Shown: positions 43,364 to 55,361 of the stretch, one piece after another
Position numbering within the stretch: position 1 is the stretch's first letter
Layout: every line of letters starts with the position of its first letter
Source of the DNA: DSWT01 sp035420085
Lineage (GTDB): Bacteria; Chloroflexota; Anaerolineae; B4-G1; SLSP01
Length of the DNA stretch: 64,000 nt
Direction of reading: 5' to 3'
NCBI GenBank assembly: GCA_035420085.1
Contig: DAOLUH010000015.1
Coordinates: forward strand, 1 to 64,000
Notes under the pieces: generated by a model
The model's database searches: none
What the model was told of the DNA's origin: nothing
Seen by the model: the letters and a program-made list of their open reading frames with translations, nothing else
Position numbers and translations under genes: made by a program

Positions 43364-44536
43364 TTAACCAAACGCTGCGCGCATCCTCTCACAATAGTAC
43401 TGCACATTCTCCCACTTCGCATCCGGCGCGAGGCGGTGATCGGGGCAGGGGATGTAGCCGCCGAGGTCAACCAGCGGCTTGAGGCGCTCGATTTCGGCGT
43501 CCACGGCGGCGTAGTCGCGGCTGAAGACGACCTTATCCATCCCGCCGACGCCGCGCAGCGCCCGCCCGTACTGCGCCCGCCACGGCGCGATGCTCGACCG
43601 CCACGTTCCCACCTCGATGGGGAACATCGTGTTGACGCCGTTCTCCAGCCACACGGGAACGAGTTTGGTCACGTCGCCGTCGCTGTCGAGCGAGACGATG
43701 TCAATGCCGTAGCTGTTCACCAGTTCGGTGAGGCGCTTGTAGTGGTGGCCCGTCATCCGGCGAAACGCGCGCGGGCTGATGAGCGGCCCGCTTTTGAAGG
43801 AGATGTCTTCCCAGAAGTGCCCGAAGTCGAAGGGCGCGGGGCCGCCATTGGGACACACCAACTCCAATGTCGTCTTTGTCGTCTGATAGCATAGCTCGGC
43901 GGTGACATCCACGATTTCTTGCAGCAGATCGGGATCGTCCGCCAGCATATACGACAGCCCCACAATGCCAATCCAGTCGCGGATGACGCCGAACAGGCTG
44001 CCGATATGGATGCCGTAAGGATTCTGCCACGCGCCGCGTCGCAGATAGTCCAGCCCGCCCCAGTCGAAGCGCACCATCACGCCGTCGCAGTTGACCCAGG
44101 CGTGCGTGACGCGCTCCTCGCTATACTGTAGCCGGGGCAAGTAATGCTCTTCCCACGAGGCGCGATCCTTGAGCAAGTGTTCAATCTCCTGGGGAATGGA
44201 AATCGCGTCATCTTTTTGCAGGATGATGACGCCCTCGTCATTCTGGATGTGCCGCCCGCCATTGGGCAACTCGCGGATCACCTTTGTCTCGAACGGCGGA
44301 CGCAAGCGCGTGGCGGGGCCGTAGCACGTGCTCCAGTTGAAGTCAAAGCCGAGCCGCGCAGCGATAACGGCATCCGTGGGATTGCCATCGCCCCATGCCT
44401 GCGCCTCTTCGACGGTGACGTGCCCCTCAGTGGCCCACTTATCCAGCGTCTCGCGCCAATAGCCGAAGTGGACGACGGGCATCCGGTCGTAATCCTGGTA
44501 GTGAAGAATGGCGTGGACTCGTTCACGATTGTTCAT
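43364..44536 (-). CDS. URO-D family protein, distal catabolic paralogue
   Basis: The 390-residue protein has the family pattern with FGHFWEDISFKSGPLISPRAF, GIDIVSLDSDGDVTKLVPVW and NTMFPIEVGTW, typical of methyltransferase-like or catabolic URO-D members. The ATG at 44536 has AAGGAG upstream. It follows the Mrr-like gene by 9 bp and precedes the broken two-gene module. Together with the paralogues at 14956, 32253 and 33387 it makes four URO-D genes in 30 kb, none with heme neighbours. Confidence 0.8.
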   Translation of the reverse strand: MNNRERVHAILHYQDYDRMPVVHFGYWRETLDKWATEGHVTVEEAQAWGDGNPTDAVIAARLGFDFNWSTCYGPATRLRPPFETKVIRELPNGGRHIQNDEGVIILQKDDAISIPQEIEHLLKDRASWEEHYLPRLQYSEERVTHAWVNCDGVMVRFDWGGLDYLRRGAWQNPYGIHIGSLFGVIRDWIGIVGLSYMLADDPDLLQEIVDVTAELCYQTTKTTLELVCPNGGPAPFDFGHFWEDISFKSGPLISPRAFRRMTGHHYKRLTELVNSYGIDIVSLDSDGDVTKLVPVWLENGVNTMFPIEVGTWRSSIAPWRAQYGRALRGVGGMDKVVFSRDYAAVDAEIERLKPLVDLGGYIPCPDHRLAPDAKWENVQYYCERMRAAFG

Positions 44537-44545
44537 ACGTTCTCC

Positions 44546-45151
44546 TTATGATGTGGCAATGGATTGTTTTTGATCAGCCTCATATCTGGCGATGAGCCGG
44601 TTAAGTCCGGTTCCATCCACCAGATAAAGAGCCTTCCCCTTGGCCCATTTGAGAGCCTGTGGGGTGAATGTCCCATAGGTAAAGAAAAGGCCGTGCTCTG
44701 CACCAGAATTTGCGATCAGGCTGTACAATCCTCGTACATCGGAGACACTCACAGGGTTGGTGTTACATGCTACAATGGCTACCGATGACAGTTTGTCCGT
44801 GTCTGAGTAGATTTCCATAATGCAGCGGTCCCGCCGCGCGACCCCTATGTTGACACGCTCACCTTCAACACGCCGTAATATGTTTGCCAGACGGTCGGCT
44901 AGAACTAAAGAGGGAAGGGTGTCCTCTTCAGTCGGTTGCACCATGTGGTCTTCGATGGGTTGTTGGTTGGTTGCGTTCATCCATTGGAGCTGTCTCTTGT
45001 GGACACTCTGTTCGTAGACCACAAGACCCACAGCGATGACCAGGGCTGCAATCCCCGCAAACTGGACATAGGCGCTTGGGTGCAGGAGACCCAAGAAGGT
45101 GAGGGTGACGCTGCACAACGCCAAAACCATACTGATGATGTAGCCGATCAA
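44546..45151 (-). CDS. Membrane-tethered Mrr-like nuclease-fold protein
   Basis: The 201-residue protein has two N-terminal transmembrane helices (about 3-22 and 30-46) and then a soluble part whose C-terminus (VRGLYSLIANSGAEHGLFFT, TFTPQALKWAKGKALYLVDG, LNRLI) matches the end of Mrr-type restriction endonuclease domains. The typical catalytic Asp/QxK block is poorly preserved: VAIVACNTNPVSVSDV stands where a Glu/Gln-x-Lys pattern is expected. It may sense or bind DNA rather than cut it. TTG at 45151 has GGTGGGGA upstream; ATG at 45130 would delete part of the first helix. Confidence 0.65.
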   Translation of the reverse strand: MIGYIISMVLALCSVTLTFLGLLHPSAYVQFAGIAALVIAVGLVVYEQSVHKRQLQWMNATNQQPIEDHMVQPTEEDTLPSLVLADRLANILRRVEGERVNIGVARRDRCIMEIYSDTDKLSSVAIVACNTNPVSVSDVRGLYSLIANSGAEHGLFFTYGTFTPQALKWAKGKALYLVDGTGLNRLIARYEADQKQSIATS

Positions 45152-45154
45152 CGC

Positions 45155-46216
45155 TTATTTCCCCACCTGAATCATCGCCCGCAACACGCCATCTTTGTAT
45201 CCGGCGACCAGTTCAAACGCCTCGATAATGCGTTCCAACGGGAAGTGATGCGTCGCCAGCGGCTTGATATCCACAATGCCTTTGCTCACCATGCGAATAG
45301 CGCGCAGATACGTGTGCTTCATCCGCCGCACCAGCTTGATCGTGAGGCCCTTGCGCCGGATAACCGAGGCGTTCATCGTCATTGTGTCGTCAGCGGGGAT
45401 GCCCACGACGACGACCTTGCCGCCGGGACAGGTCACGCGCGCCGCTTGATCGGGCGTTTCGTGCGCGCCGGCCGCCTCGAAGGCCACATCCACGCCGCGT
45501 CCGTTCGTCGCGCGTAGAATCGCCGCGACCACATCCTCCGACTTTGGATCGAACACCGCATCGGCGGCGTACTCCAACGCGAACTGCCGCCGGTGCGCCA
45601 GCGGCTCGGTCATATAGATCATACCCGCGCCTGCCGCCTTCGCTACCGCCGCCGTCATAAGGCCGATGACGCCGGCCCCCAGCACGGCGACTGTCTGCCC
45701 AACCTTGAGGTGCGCCAGGTCAACGGCATGAATGGCGATGCCGAGCGGCTCCAACAGCGCGCCGTCGTCCGCGCTGAAGCCTTCCGGCAGCGGGAAGCAG
45801 TTCTCGGCGGGCATGACGGCGTATTCGGCGAAAACGCCGTCAATCGGCGGCGTGCCGCAGAAGCGCACGTTGGGGCAAATGTTGGGATGCCCGTGCTGGC
45901 AGAATTCGCACACGCCGCACGAAATCGCCGGCTCCACGGCGACCAGTTGCCCCAGGCGCAACCCGTGCGCGCCTTCGACGCCCGGCCCAAACCCGGCGAT
46001 CCACGCCGAAAACTCGTGGCCCATGGTGATCGGCTCCTTCACAATCGCGTCGCCGATGCCGCCTTCGAGATAGTAATGCACGTCCGACCCGCACGTGCCC
46101 ACCGAAGCGATCTTGAGCAGCACCTCGCCCGGCCCCGGCGTAGGCACCGGCGCGCGCTCCACCCGCAAATCCCGAATCCCGTACAGCCGGGATGTAAGCA
46201 TTGTTTGTTCTGACAT
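45155..46216 (-). CDS. Zinc-dependent sorbitol/polyol dehydrogenase-like protein
   Basis: This 353-residue MDR protein has catalytic zinc ligands Cys42 (VGTCGSDVH), His67 and Glu68 (MGHEF), a complete structural zinc set Cys100, Cys103, Cys106 and Cys114, and the Rossmann motif VLGAGVIGLMTA. CGSDVHYYLEGGIGD is typical of sorbitol/L-iditol/xylitol dehydrogenases, which oxidise polyols to ketoses with NAD. The ATG at 46216 has GGAGGACA upstream. It fits with the SrlD-like SDR and the aldolase in one pathway. Confidence 0.88.
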   Translation of the reverse strand: MSEQTMLTSRLYGIRDLRVERAPVPTPGPGEVLLKIASVGTCGSDVHYYLEGGIGDAIVKEPITMGHEFSAWIAGFGPGVEGAHGLRLGQLVAVEPAISCGVCEFCQHGHPNICPNVRFCGTPPIDGVFAEYAVMPAENCFPLPEGFSADDGALLEPLGIAIHAVDLAHLKVGQTVAVLGAGVIGLMTAAVAKAAGAGMIYMTEPLAHRRQFALEYAADAVFDPKSEDVVAAILRATNGRGVDVAFEAAGAHETPDQAARVTCPGGKVVVVGIPADDTMTMNASVIRRKGLTIKLVRRMKHTYLRAIRMVSKGIVDIKPLATHHFPLERIIEAFELVAGYKDGVLRAMIQVGK

Positions 46217-46231
46217 TGTGTCCTCCATGAA

Positions 46232-46341
46232 GAGTTAAGAGTAAAGAGTGAAGAGAAACGAGCAACGAGTAACCGGTGATGTGATAGCACCCTGTCCCCA
46301 ATTCCCGTCTATCGTCTACCGTCTACTGTCTACCATCTACC
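46232..46341. repeat. Two heptamer arrays between dehydrogenase and PNPOx genes
   Basis: Six units of GAGTTAA/GAGTAAC type occupy 46232-46273, and five GTCTACC-type units occupy 46307-46341. The second array contains the stop codon of the PNPOx-like gene (46337-46339). It shares its unit with the arrays beside cas1. Confidence 0.9.
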
Positions 46342-46771
46342 ACACCTTCACAAACTCCGGCGTCACCTTGATAATCAAGTTCTCCGGCGAATTGGCCCAC
46401 TCTTGCGGGTCAGGGGCCAGGACGCCCTCCGGCCCCATGTAGCGCGTGTAGATGCGCAGCGCCATGTCGCGCACGAAGTCGCGCGGTTCGGTGACGAGTT
46501 CCGCCGCACCCTCGATGACCACGGCGGAGACGCCATCCACGCTTTCGGCCACATCTACAACGACGGCGCACCTGGGATTGGCGCGCAGCTCGCCGATCTT
46601 GCGCGTGCTCTCGTAAGAGCTGATCCACAGCGTCTCGCCGTCCCACTCGTACCACACCGGCACGACATGCGGCTGCAACGTCCCCGGTGACGCCGTGGCG
46701 AACCGCGCCAGCAGCGGCGCGGCCAGAAAAGTGTCAATTTTGCCTTTTTGTTCAACGGATAATGCGATCAT
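46337..46771 (-). CDS. Pyridoxamine 5'-phosphate oxidase-fold protein
   Basis: The 144-residue split-barrel protein shows FATASPGTLQPHVVPVWYEW near the N-terminus and LRANPRCAVVVDVAES in the barrel, typical of the PNPOx-like family that binds FMN or F420. The actual substrate is unknown. The ATG at 46771 has GAGGAG upstream. The last codons and stop sit inside a heptamer array. A CGCGAAT palindrome separates it from the deaminase gene. Confidence 0.8.
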   Translation of the reverse strand: MIALSVEQKGKIDTFLAAPLLARFATASPGTLQPHVVPVWYEWDGETLWISSYESTRKIGELRANPRCAVVVDVAESVDGVSAVVIEGAAELVTEPRDFVRDMALRIYTRYMGPEGVLAPDPQEWANSPENLIIKVTPEFVKVW

Positions 46772-46790
46772 TTATTTCTCCTCGGAAAAT

Positions 46791-46862
46791 AAACCGTTGA
46801 TCTCGCTAATCTACGCGAATCTTTTCAGAAAAATCAGCGAAGATTCGCGTGATTCGCGGTTA
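46791..46862. repeat. CGCGAAT palindromic intergenic repeat
   Basis: AAACCGTTGATC at the left and GATTCGCGGTTA at the right flank a central TTTTCAGAAAAA, with internal ACGCGAATC and GATTCGCGT. It matches the copies at 34529-34598 and 58879-58940 over most of its length. Confidence 0.85.
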
Positions 46863-46913
46863 TAATCTTCGCTCTCCTTGAGTGAAATCCCACATGGAGC
46901 TTCTTTTGATTTC

Positions 46914-47348
46914 TTATAATTCCAGAATCTTCAGCGCCTCTTGCCGCATAAACTCTCCGATCAATTGCGGCTTATGCTCGGCCTTCGCAATGACCTCCGC
47001 CGCGCGGATGTGAACTTCCATCGTCCACCGCTCGTTGCAATCTTCCTGCGTTGCCGCGTAAACCACGCCTGCCATTTTCGCCCAACAGATCGCCGCCATG
47101 CACATCGGGCAGGGTTCATAAGTCGTGTACAGCCAACAGTCATCCAGGTGATGACGGCCCAGTTTCCTACACGCCTGGCGAATGGCGTTAATCTCGGAAT
47201 GACCCGTCACATCATGCTCTGCCGAAAAGATCGTGCCGCCGCTCATGGCGATAATCTCGTCACCCTGCACGATGAGACAGCCCACCGTCCAGTTGGTCAG
47301 GCCAAACGCAATCGCTTGTTCCATCACCGCGCGGTCTGGATGTTGCAT
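46914..47348 (-). CDS. Nucleoside/guanine deaminase-like zinc hydrolase
   Basis: The 144-residue protein shows the cytidine-deaminase-fold zinc site His50-x-Glu52 (GHSEINA) and PCPMC with Cys80 and Cys83. EPCPMCMAAICWA and the later QEDCNERWTM resemble guanine or cytosine deaminases more than TadA. The ATG at 47348 lies 6 bp after the aldolase stop, so the two are cotranscribed. It may deaminate a base or a related ring compound; its role in the catabolic run is unclear. Confidence 0.85.
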   Translation of the reverse strand: MQHPDRAVMEQAIAFGLTNWTVGCLIVQGDEIIAMSGGTIFSAEHDVTGHSEINAIRQACRKLGRHHLDDCWLYTTYEPCPMCMAAICWAKMAGVVYAATQEDCNERWTMEVHIRAAEVIAKAEHKPQLIGEFMRQEALKILEL

Positions 47349-47354
47349 AGCCGC

Positions 47355-48074
47355 CTATTCCCCGAAATACAGCGCCTCCAACGACGCATTGACGCCCGGC
47401 GCGCCGAAAAGCGGCAGGTTGCGCAGATGCATCACCTCGCCCAGCCGCTTGACCGCCGCGTAATCCAGCGTCTTCAGGCCGCCGCCGAGCTGCACCGCCA
47501 TAATGATGGATTGCGCCGTGGCTTCCAGCAGCTCGATGTTCATCAGCGTCCAGTAGATGTCGCCCCGACTCATCGTCACCAGACCGTGATTTTCCATAAT
47601 GAAGCTGTTGTACTTGGGCAGGTATGGCGCAAAGCTGTCGGCCAATTCCTGCGTGAGCGGTTGCGCGTAGGGGACGACGGGCACGGGGCCGATTTCGGTG
47701 GTGGTCTCCGGGTAAAGTGGCAGCAGCAGATAGTTTTCGCCGCCAGAGATCGCCAGCGCGCCCACCGCAGGCGCGTGGCAGTGGATGACGGAGACAATGT
47801 CGGGCCGCTCGCGGAAGAACGTGAGATACATCGGCAATTCGCCGGTTGGACGGCGCTCGCCTTCAACCGTCTCCCCCGCCAGGTTGACGAACACCACATC
47901 CTTGCGGCGGATGTCGCCCTTGTTCATCTGCGTGGGGGTGATGAGCACGAGGCCGTCTTCCAGCTTCCACGCCAGATTGCCGCCGTAGCCGGTCACGAAC
48001 ATATTGCGCGCCAACCGATGACAGACTTTGACGAACAACTTCACTTCGTGTTGATACTTTTTATGCAGATCCAT
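47355..48074 (-). CDS. Class II aldolase (L-fuculose-phosphate aldolase family)
   Basis: The 239-residue AraD/FucA-family protein has the metal ligands His98 and His100 (IHCHAP) and His163 (ENHGL), catalytic Glu79 (PTGELP) and the phosphate-binding GYGGNLA. These enzymes cleave 1-phosphoketoses into DHAP and an aldehyde. It is first in the long minus-strand run, with AAGGGAG upstream of the ATG at 48074 and a good promoter at 48113-48140. It would act after the polyol dehydrogenases. Confidence 0.9.
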   Translation of the reverse strand: MDLHKKYQHEVKLFVKVCHRLARNMFVTGYGGNLAWKLEDGLVLITPTQMNKGDIRRKDVVFVNLAGETVEGERRPTGELPMYLTFFRERPDIVSVIHCHAPAVGALAISGGENYLLLPLYPETTTEIGPVPVVPYAQPLTQELADSFAPYLPKYNSFIMENHGLVTMSRGDIYWTLMNIELLEATAQSIIMAVQLGGGLKTLDYAAVKRLGEVMHLRNLPLFGAPGVNASLEALYFGE

Positions 48075-48112
48075 TCAAATCTCCCTTAATGGTGGGTGTT
48101 TAATGCTTGCTC

Positions 48113-48140
48113 ATTCTACTCTAACCCAGAGGAAAATCAA
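48113..48140 (-). promoter_or_regulatory. Sigma-70-type promoter of the catabolic run
   Basis: On the minus strand TTGATT (48140-48135) and TAGAAT (48118-48113) are 16 bp apart, and the start of transcription would fall near 48106. It is divergent from the rpoC promoter 32 bp away. Confidence 0.65.
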
Positions 48141-48171
48141 AACTTACGACTTGAACGACCGACTTCTAAAG

Positions 48172-48199
48172 TTGACTTTTCGTTAAACTCCGCTATAAT
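48172..48199 (+). promoter_or_regulatory. Sigma-70-type promoter of rpoC
   Basis: TTGACT (48172-48177) and a consensus TATAAT (48194-48199) are 16 bp apart. The predicted start near 48206 gives a 100-nt structured leader before rpoC. Confidence 0.8.
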
Positions 48200-48241
48200 G
48201 TTTCCACTTATGTCACGGCTGGCATGTCGGAGTCTAAAGCG

Positions 48242-48286
48242 CTGAGACAAAGAGTCTCAGTCGCTTGCTTTTTGTTGCCTGAGACT
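48242..48286 (+). promoter_or_regulatory. rpoC leader with mutually exclusive hairpins
   Basis: Segment A CTGAGAC (48242-48248) can pair with segment B GTCTCAG (48254-48260). B, as AGTCTCAG (48253-48260), can instead pair with segment C CTGAGACT (48279-48286). The A:B hairpin is followed by GCTTTTTGTT, and the B:C hairpin lies just before the AGGGGG ribosome-binding site. This is the layout of an attenuator or translational switch. Confidence 0.6.
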
Positions 48287-48305
48287 GGGTTTTAGGGGGT
48301 AATGT

Positions 48306-52613
<4,308 letters not shown>

Positions 52614-52642
52614 CAGGGCGGTTAACATTTCATCTATCACGC

Positions 52643-52672
52643 AAAGGGGCGACGAAAAAGTCGCCCCTTTTT
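52643..52672 (+). terminator. Intrinsic terminator after rpoC
   Basis: AAAGGGGCGAC and GTCGCCCCTTT form an 11-bp stem around GAAAAA, followed directly by T residues. It lies 30 bp after the rpoC stop and should end that transcript before the sigma factor gene. Confidence 0.9.
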
Positions 52673-52718
52673 GCAACCCTGCCAACACTCCTGCGTATAC
52701 AAACTAGGAATTATAAAC

Positions 52719-53276
52719 ATGGAAGAAGAATGGTTGTTGTTGGCCCAGCGCGGAGAAGAAGAGGCCGTCAATCGTCTGGTAACGTCTTACCAGCAGCCGG
52801 TCTTTAATTTGTGCTACCGCATGTTAGGTGAGTACACCGAAGCGGAGGATGCCGCCCAAGAGGCGCTCGTCAAGGCGGTGATGCATTTACATTCCTATGA
52901 TCCCGAACGCCCCTTCAAACCCTGGCTGCTGCGCATCGCCTCCAACGAGTGTATTGATCGCATACGGCGGCGCAAACCGACAGTGTCGCTGGATGGCATG
53001 GGCGATGACGGCGCCTGGGAATGGCAGGCCGGACATAGTCCCAACCCAGAGGCGGAAATGCTGCAGAATGAGCGGCAAGTTCAAATTCGAGAACTGATGG
53101 AAGGCCTTCCGCTGCTGGATCGGACCATTATCATTTTGTTTTATTGGGAAGGGTTATCGTATACCGAGATTGGCGAGGCGACCGGATTGAGCATTTCGGC
53201 GATTAAATCCCGACTTTTCCGCGCCCGCCGGGTTATGGCGCAACTTATTGTAGAGGAGGGCGTTTATGCCGCGTGA
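52719..53276 (+). CDS. ECF-family RNA polymerase sigma factor
   Basis: The protein of 185 residues has region 2 (FNLCYRMLGEYTEAEDAAQE, PFKPWLLRIASNECIDRIRR) and region 4 (LPLLDRTIIILFYWEGLSYT, GEATGLSISAIKSRLFRARR). The ATG at 52719 gives the usual length; an open frame to 52671 begins inside the rpoC terminator. It overlaps the downstream anti-sigma gene by 11 bp, so the two are coupled. It probably governs an envelope regulon including the bactofilin-like gene. Confidence 0.92.
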   Translation: MEEEWLLLAQRGEEEAVNRLVTSYQQPVFNLCYRMLGEYTEAEDAAQEALVKAVMHLHSYDPERPFKPWLLRIASNECIDRIRRRKPTVSLDGMGDDGAWEWQAGHSPNPEAEMLQNERQVQIRELMEGLPLLDRTIIILFYWEGLSYTEIGEATGLSISAIKSRLFRARRVMAQLIVEEGVYAA

Positions 53277-53826
53277 TCCGATGAATGATATGCATAGTGA
53301 AGCATGGTGGATGCGCGCGCTCGATGGAGAACTGACCCGCGAGGAGCAAAAAGATTGGCAGGCGCACCTGCAGCAGTGCCCATCCTGCCGACAGGAGTGG
53401 GCGGCAATGACGCAGGTTGACCTCATCCTGCGGACGGCTGCGCCGCCCCCGCTGCTCGCTGAAGACTTCACCGCGCGCACCGTGACGATGATTACCCAAA
53501 AGCAAAAACTGCGTCACATGCTGCGGTTTGTGGTGGGGTTTCTGATCGTCGCACTGGTGGCCTGGATCGGCTTCAGTTATTTTGACGCGACCCTGGCCGT
53601 ACTTGTCAGGGCCGCCACCGTGCTGATTTCAGGCCGCCAGATCCTTTTTGCCGCTTTGATGCGTACTCTCGTCGGGTTGGCGATCACGGTCAAAACGTTG
53701 TTGCCCCTGATTATGGGGGTAGCGGCGGCATTGTTCTTGTTCCTGACGCCGAACAGCGTGCTTGCTACTGTGATGATGGCGCGATATTCCCAAAAGAAGC
53801 GCGCTCGCGCCGCTGCGGCGATCTGA
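53266..53826 (+). CDS. Zinc-binding membrane anti-sigma factor
   Basis: The 186-residue protein has the ZAS/zf-HC2 motif His34-x3-Cys38-x2-Cys41 (AHLQQCPSC), a linker, and two or three transmembrane segments (about 86-106, 125-150 and 150-168). It should hold the ECF sigma factor at the membrane until a redox or envelope signal. Its start overlaps the sigma gene by 11 bp. Confidence 0.88.
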   Translation: MPRDPMNDMHSEAWWMRALDGELTREEQKDWQAHLQQCPSCRQEWAAMTQVDLILRTAAPPPLLAEDFTARTVTMITQKQKLRHMLRFVVGFLIVALVAWIGFSYFDATLAVLVRAATVLISGRQILFAALMRTLVGLAITVKTLLPLIMGVAAALFLFLTPNSVLATVMMARYSQKKRARAAAAI

Positions 53827-53903
53827 ATAGGGTTATCCGTCTCGTGGGCCAATGGCTTCGAGATGCTGGATATAAAGAAAATACAATGAGAAAAAGGAGA
53901 TAA

Positions 53904-55094
53904 ATGATGCTAAAGCGTTTAATTTTCACCGTGGTGTTGGCGATGCTCCTGGCGACTGTCGCGCTGCCGGTTCAGGCTGCGCCGGGAGGTCAAGGCGACG
54001 GGGGCGTTCACTTTGGCCCCTATACGTTGGCGGCCGGTAGCTCTGTCTCCGGCGATCTGACGGTCTTTGGCGGACCGGTTACGCTCAAGAAAGCGTCATC
54101 CTTCAACGGCGACCTGACCGTTTTCGGGCCGGTGGAGGTACAGGAGGGCGCGACCCTGGACGGGACGCTGGTGGTGTTTGGGGCTGCCGATATCGCCGGG
54201 ACGATTGACGGTGATGTGTTTGTCGCGGGCGCAGTGACGCTGGACGAGACGGCCTATGTGAGCGGCGACGTCTCGGCGACAGGCGCGATTAACCGCCGCG
54301 ACGGCGCAGTCGTGGACGGCAGCGTCAGCCCGATCAGCGAAGAGGATTTCAACTTTGAACGAGATTTTCCGATTGAGGTGCCTGAACCTTTTGTGAACCC
54401 GCAAGTGCAGGTTCACACCCGCCCACTGTGGCTGCGGGTTGCCTTGGGGATAGTTCGCGCGGTTGCCAGCGTGGTGGTGTTGAGCCTCCTGGCGCTGGTT
54501 ATCGTCAGCGTGTGGCCGCAGCACGCGGAGCGCGTGGGACGGGTGGTCGAAGAAGCGCCTCTGACGTCGTTTGGGGTGGGATTGCTCCTGTTCGTCGCGG
54601 CCATCATCGTGCTGACGCTGTTGGCAATTACGATCTGTCTAAGCCCCTTTACCATTTTAGGTTGGCTCGTCATCGGCGTAGGGGTGCTATTTGGCTGGGT
54701 CGCGCTTGGACTTATCCTGGGCAAGCGTGTCCTCACCGGCGTCTTTAACCAGACTCAGCCAAAGGCGGTGAGTTCGGCGGTCCTTGGGACGGCGCTGCTG
54801 ACCCTGGCGCTGGCGCTGGCGCGGGTTTTCTGGCCTATTCACGGCCTTCTGATGTTCGTTCTGGTGCCACTGGCTGCCGGCGCTGTGGTATTGACGCGCT
54901 TTGGCACGATGCCTTATGCCACGCAGGGGCAATCTTCTACCGCGCCGCGTGCGCCGAAACCGCCGCGTCCCACCGGCCCCATCGTGCCGGCCCCGTTGCC
55001 CTCGACATCGGCGCCGGTTACGCCAGCCCCGTTGCCGCCATCGGAAGTGGAGTCGCCTGCTCCTGTTGTGGATGATACACCTGTAGAAGGTTGA
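53904..55094 (+). CDS. Bactofilin-like repeat membrane protein
   Basis: The 396-residue product has a signal peptide (to about residue 26, cut near VQAAPGG). A short beta-helix of polymer-forming (bactofilin-like) repeats follows (GSSVSGDLTVFGGPV, SFNGDLTVFGPV, GTIDGDVFVAGAV, residues about 40-130), then three or four transmembrane helices (about 180-330) and a Pro-rich C-terminal tail (about 345-396). AAAAAGGAGATAA stands before the ATG at 53904. It follows the sigma/anti-sigma pair and may be their envelope target. Confidence 0.75.
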   Translation: MMLKRLIFTVVLAMLLATVALPVQAAPGGQGDGGVHFGPYTLAAGSSVSGDLTVFGGPVTLKKASSFNGDLTVFGPVEVQEGATLDGTLVVFGAADIAGTIDGDVFVAGAVTLDETAYVSGDVSATGAINRRDGAVVDGSVSPISEEDFNFERDFPIEVPEPFVNPQVQVHTRPLWLRVALGIVRAVASVVVLSLLALVIVSVWPQHAERVGRVVEEAPLTSFGVGLLLFVAAIIVLTLLAITICLSPFTILGWLVIGVGVLFGWVALGLILGKRVLTGVFNQTQPKAVSSAVLGTALLTLALALARVFWPIHGLLMFVLVPLAAGAVVLTRFGTMPYATQGQSSTAPRAPKPPRPTGPIVPAPLPSTSAPVTPAPLPPSEVESPAPVVDDTPVEG

Positions 55095-55361
55095 TGCGCT
55101 CAGAGCGCATAGCGATGCTTTAAGAACTCCGCGCGACCGGGACGACCATCTCGGTCGCGCGTTGTGTGTGGGGGCAAGCTGCCGCGCCTCAACGACTCGC
55201 GGAGTGCGCCATTGGCACATTGCCAATTCACATAAACCGTGTGAACGCAGTTGTCTGCATGATAGGCGGCATTATAATCACTATGTAAAACGTGCGGAGT
55301 GAAATATGGCAAGCTTCATTAGCCCGACGTTTTACGCATTACGTTTTTACGGAGGTGGCTT
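55095..55361. other. Intergenic region with hairpins and a promoter
   Basis: After the bactofilin-like gene a 7-bp hairpin ATGCGCT/AGCGCAT (55094-55110) and a 9-bp hairpin GCGCGACCG/CGGTCGCGC (55131-55160) could stop transcription. A promoter TTGTCT (55251-55256) and TATAAT (55273-55278), 16 bp apart, precedes the MoeB-like gene. A heptamer array ACGTTTT, ACGCATT, ACGTTTT (55327-55347) lies just before its ribosome-binding site. Confidence 0.7.
55251..55278 (+). promoter_or_regulatory. Sigma-70-type promoter of the MoeB-like gene
   Basis: TTGTCT (55251-55256) and consensus TATAAT (55273-55278) have a 16-bp spacer. The expected start near 55285 gives a leader of about 77 nt. Confidence 0.65.
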
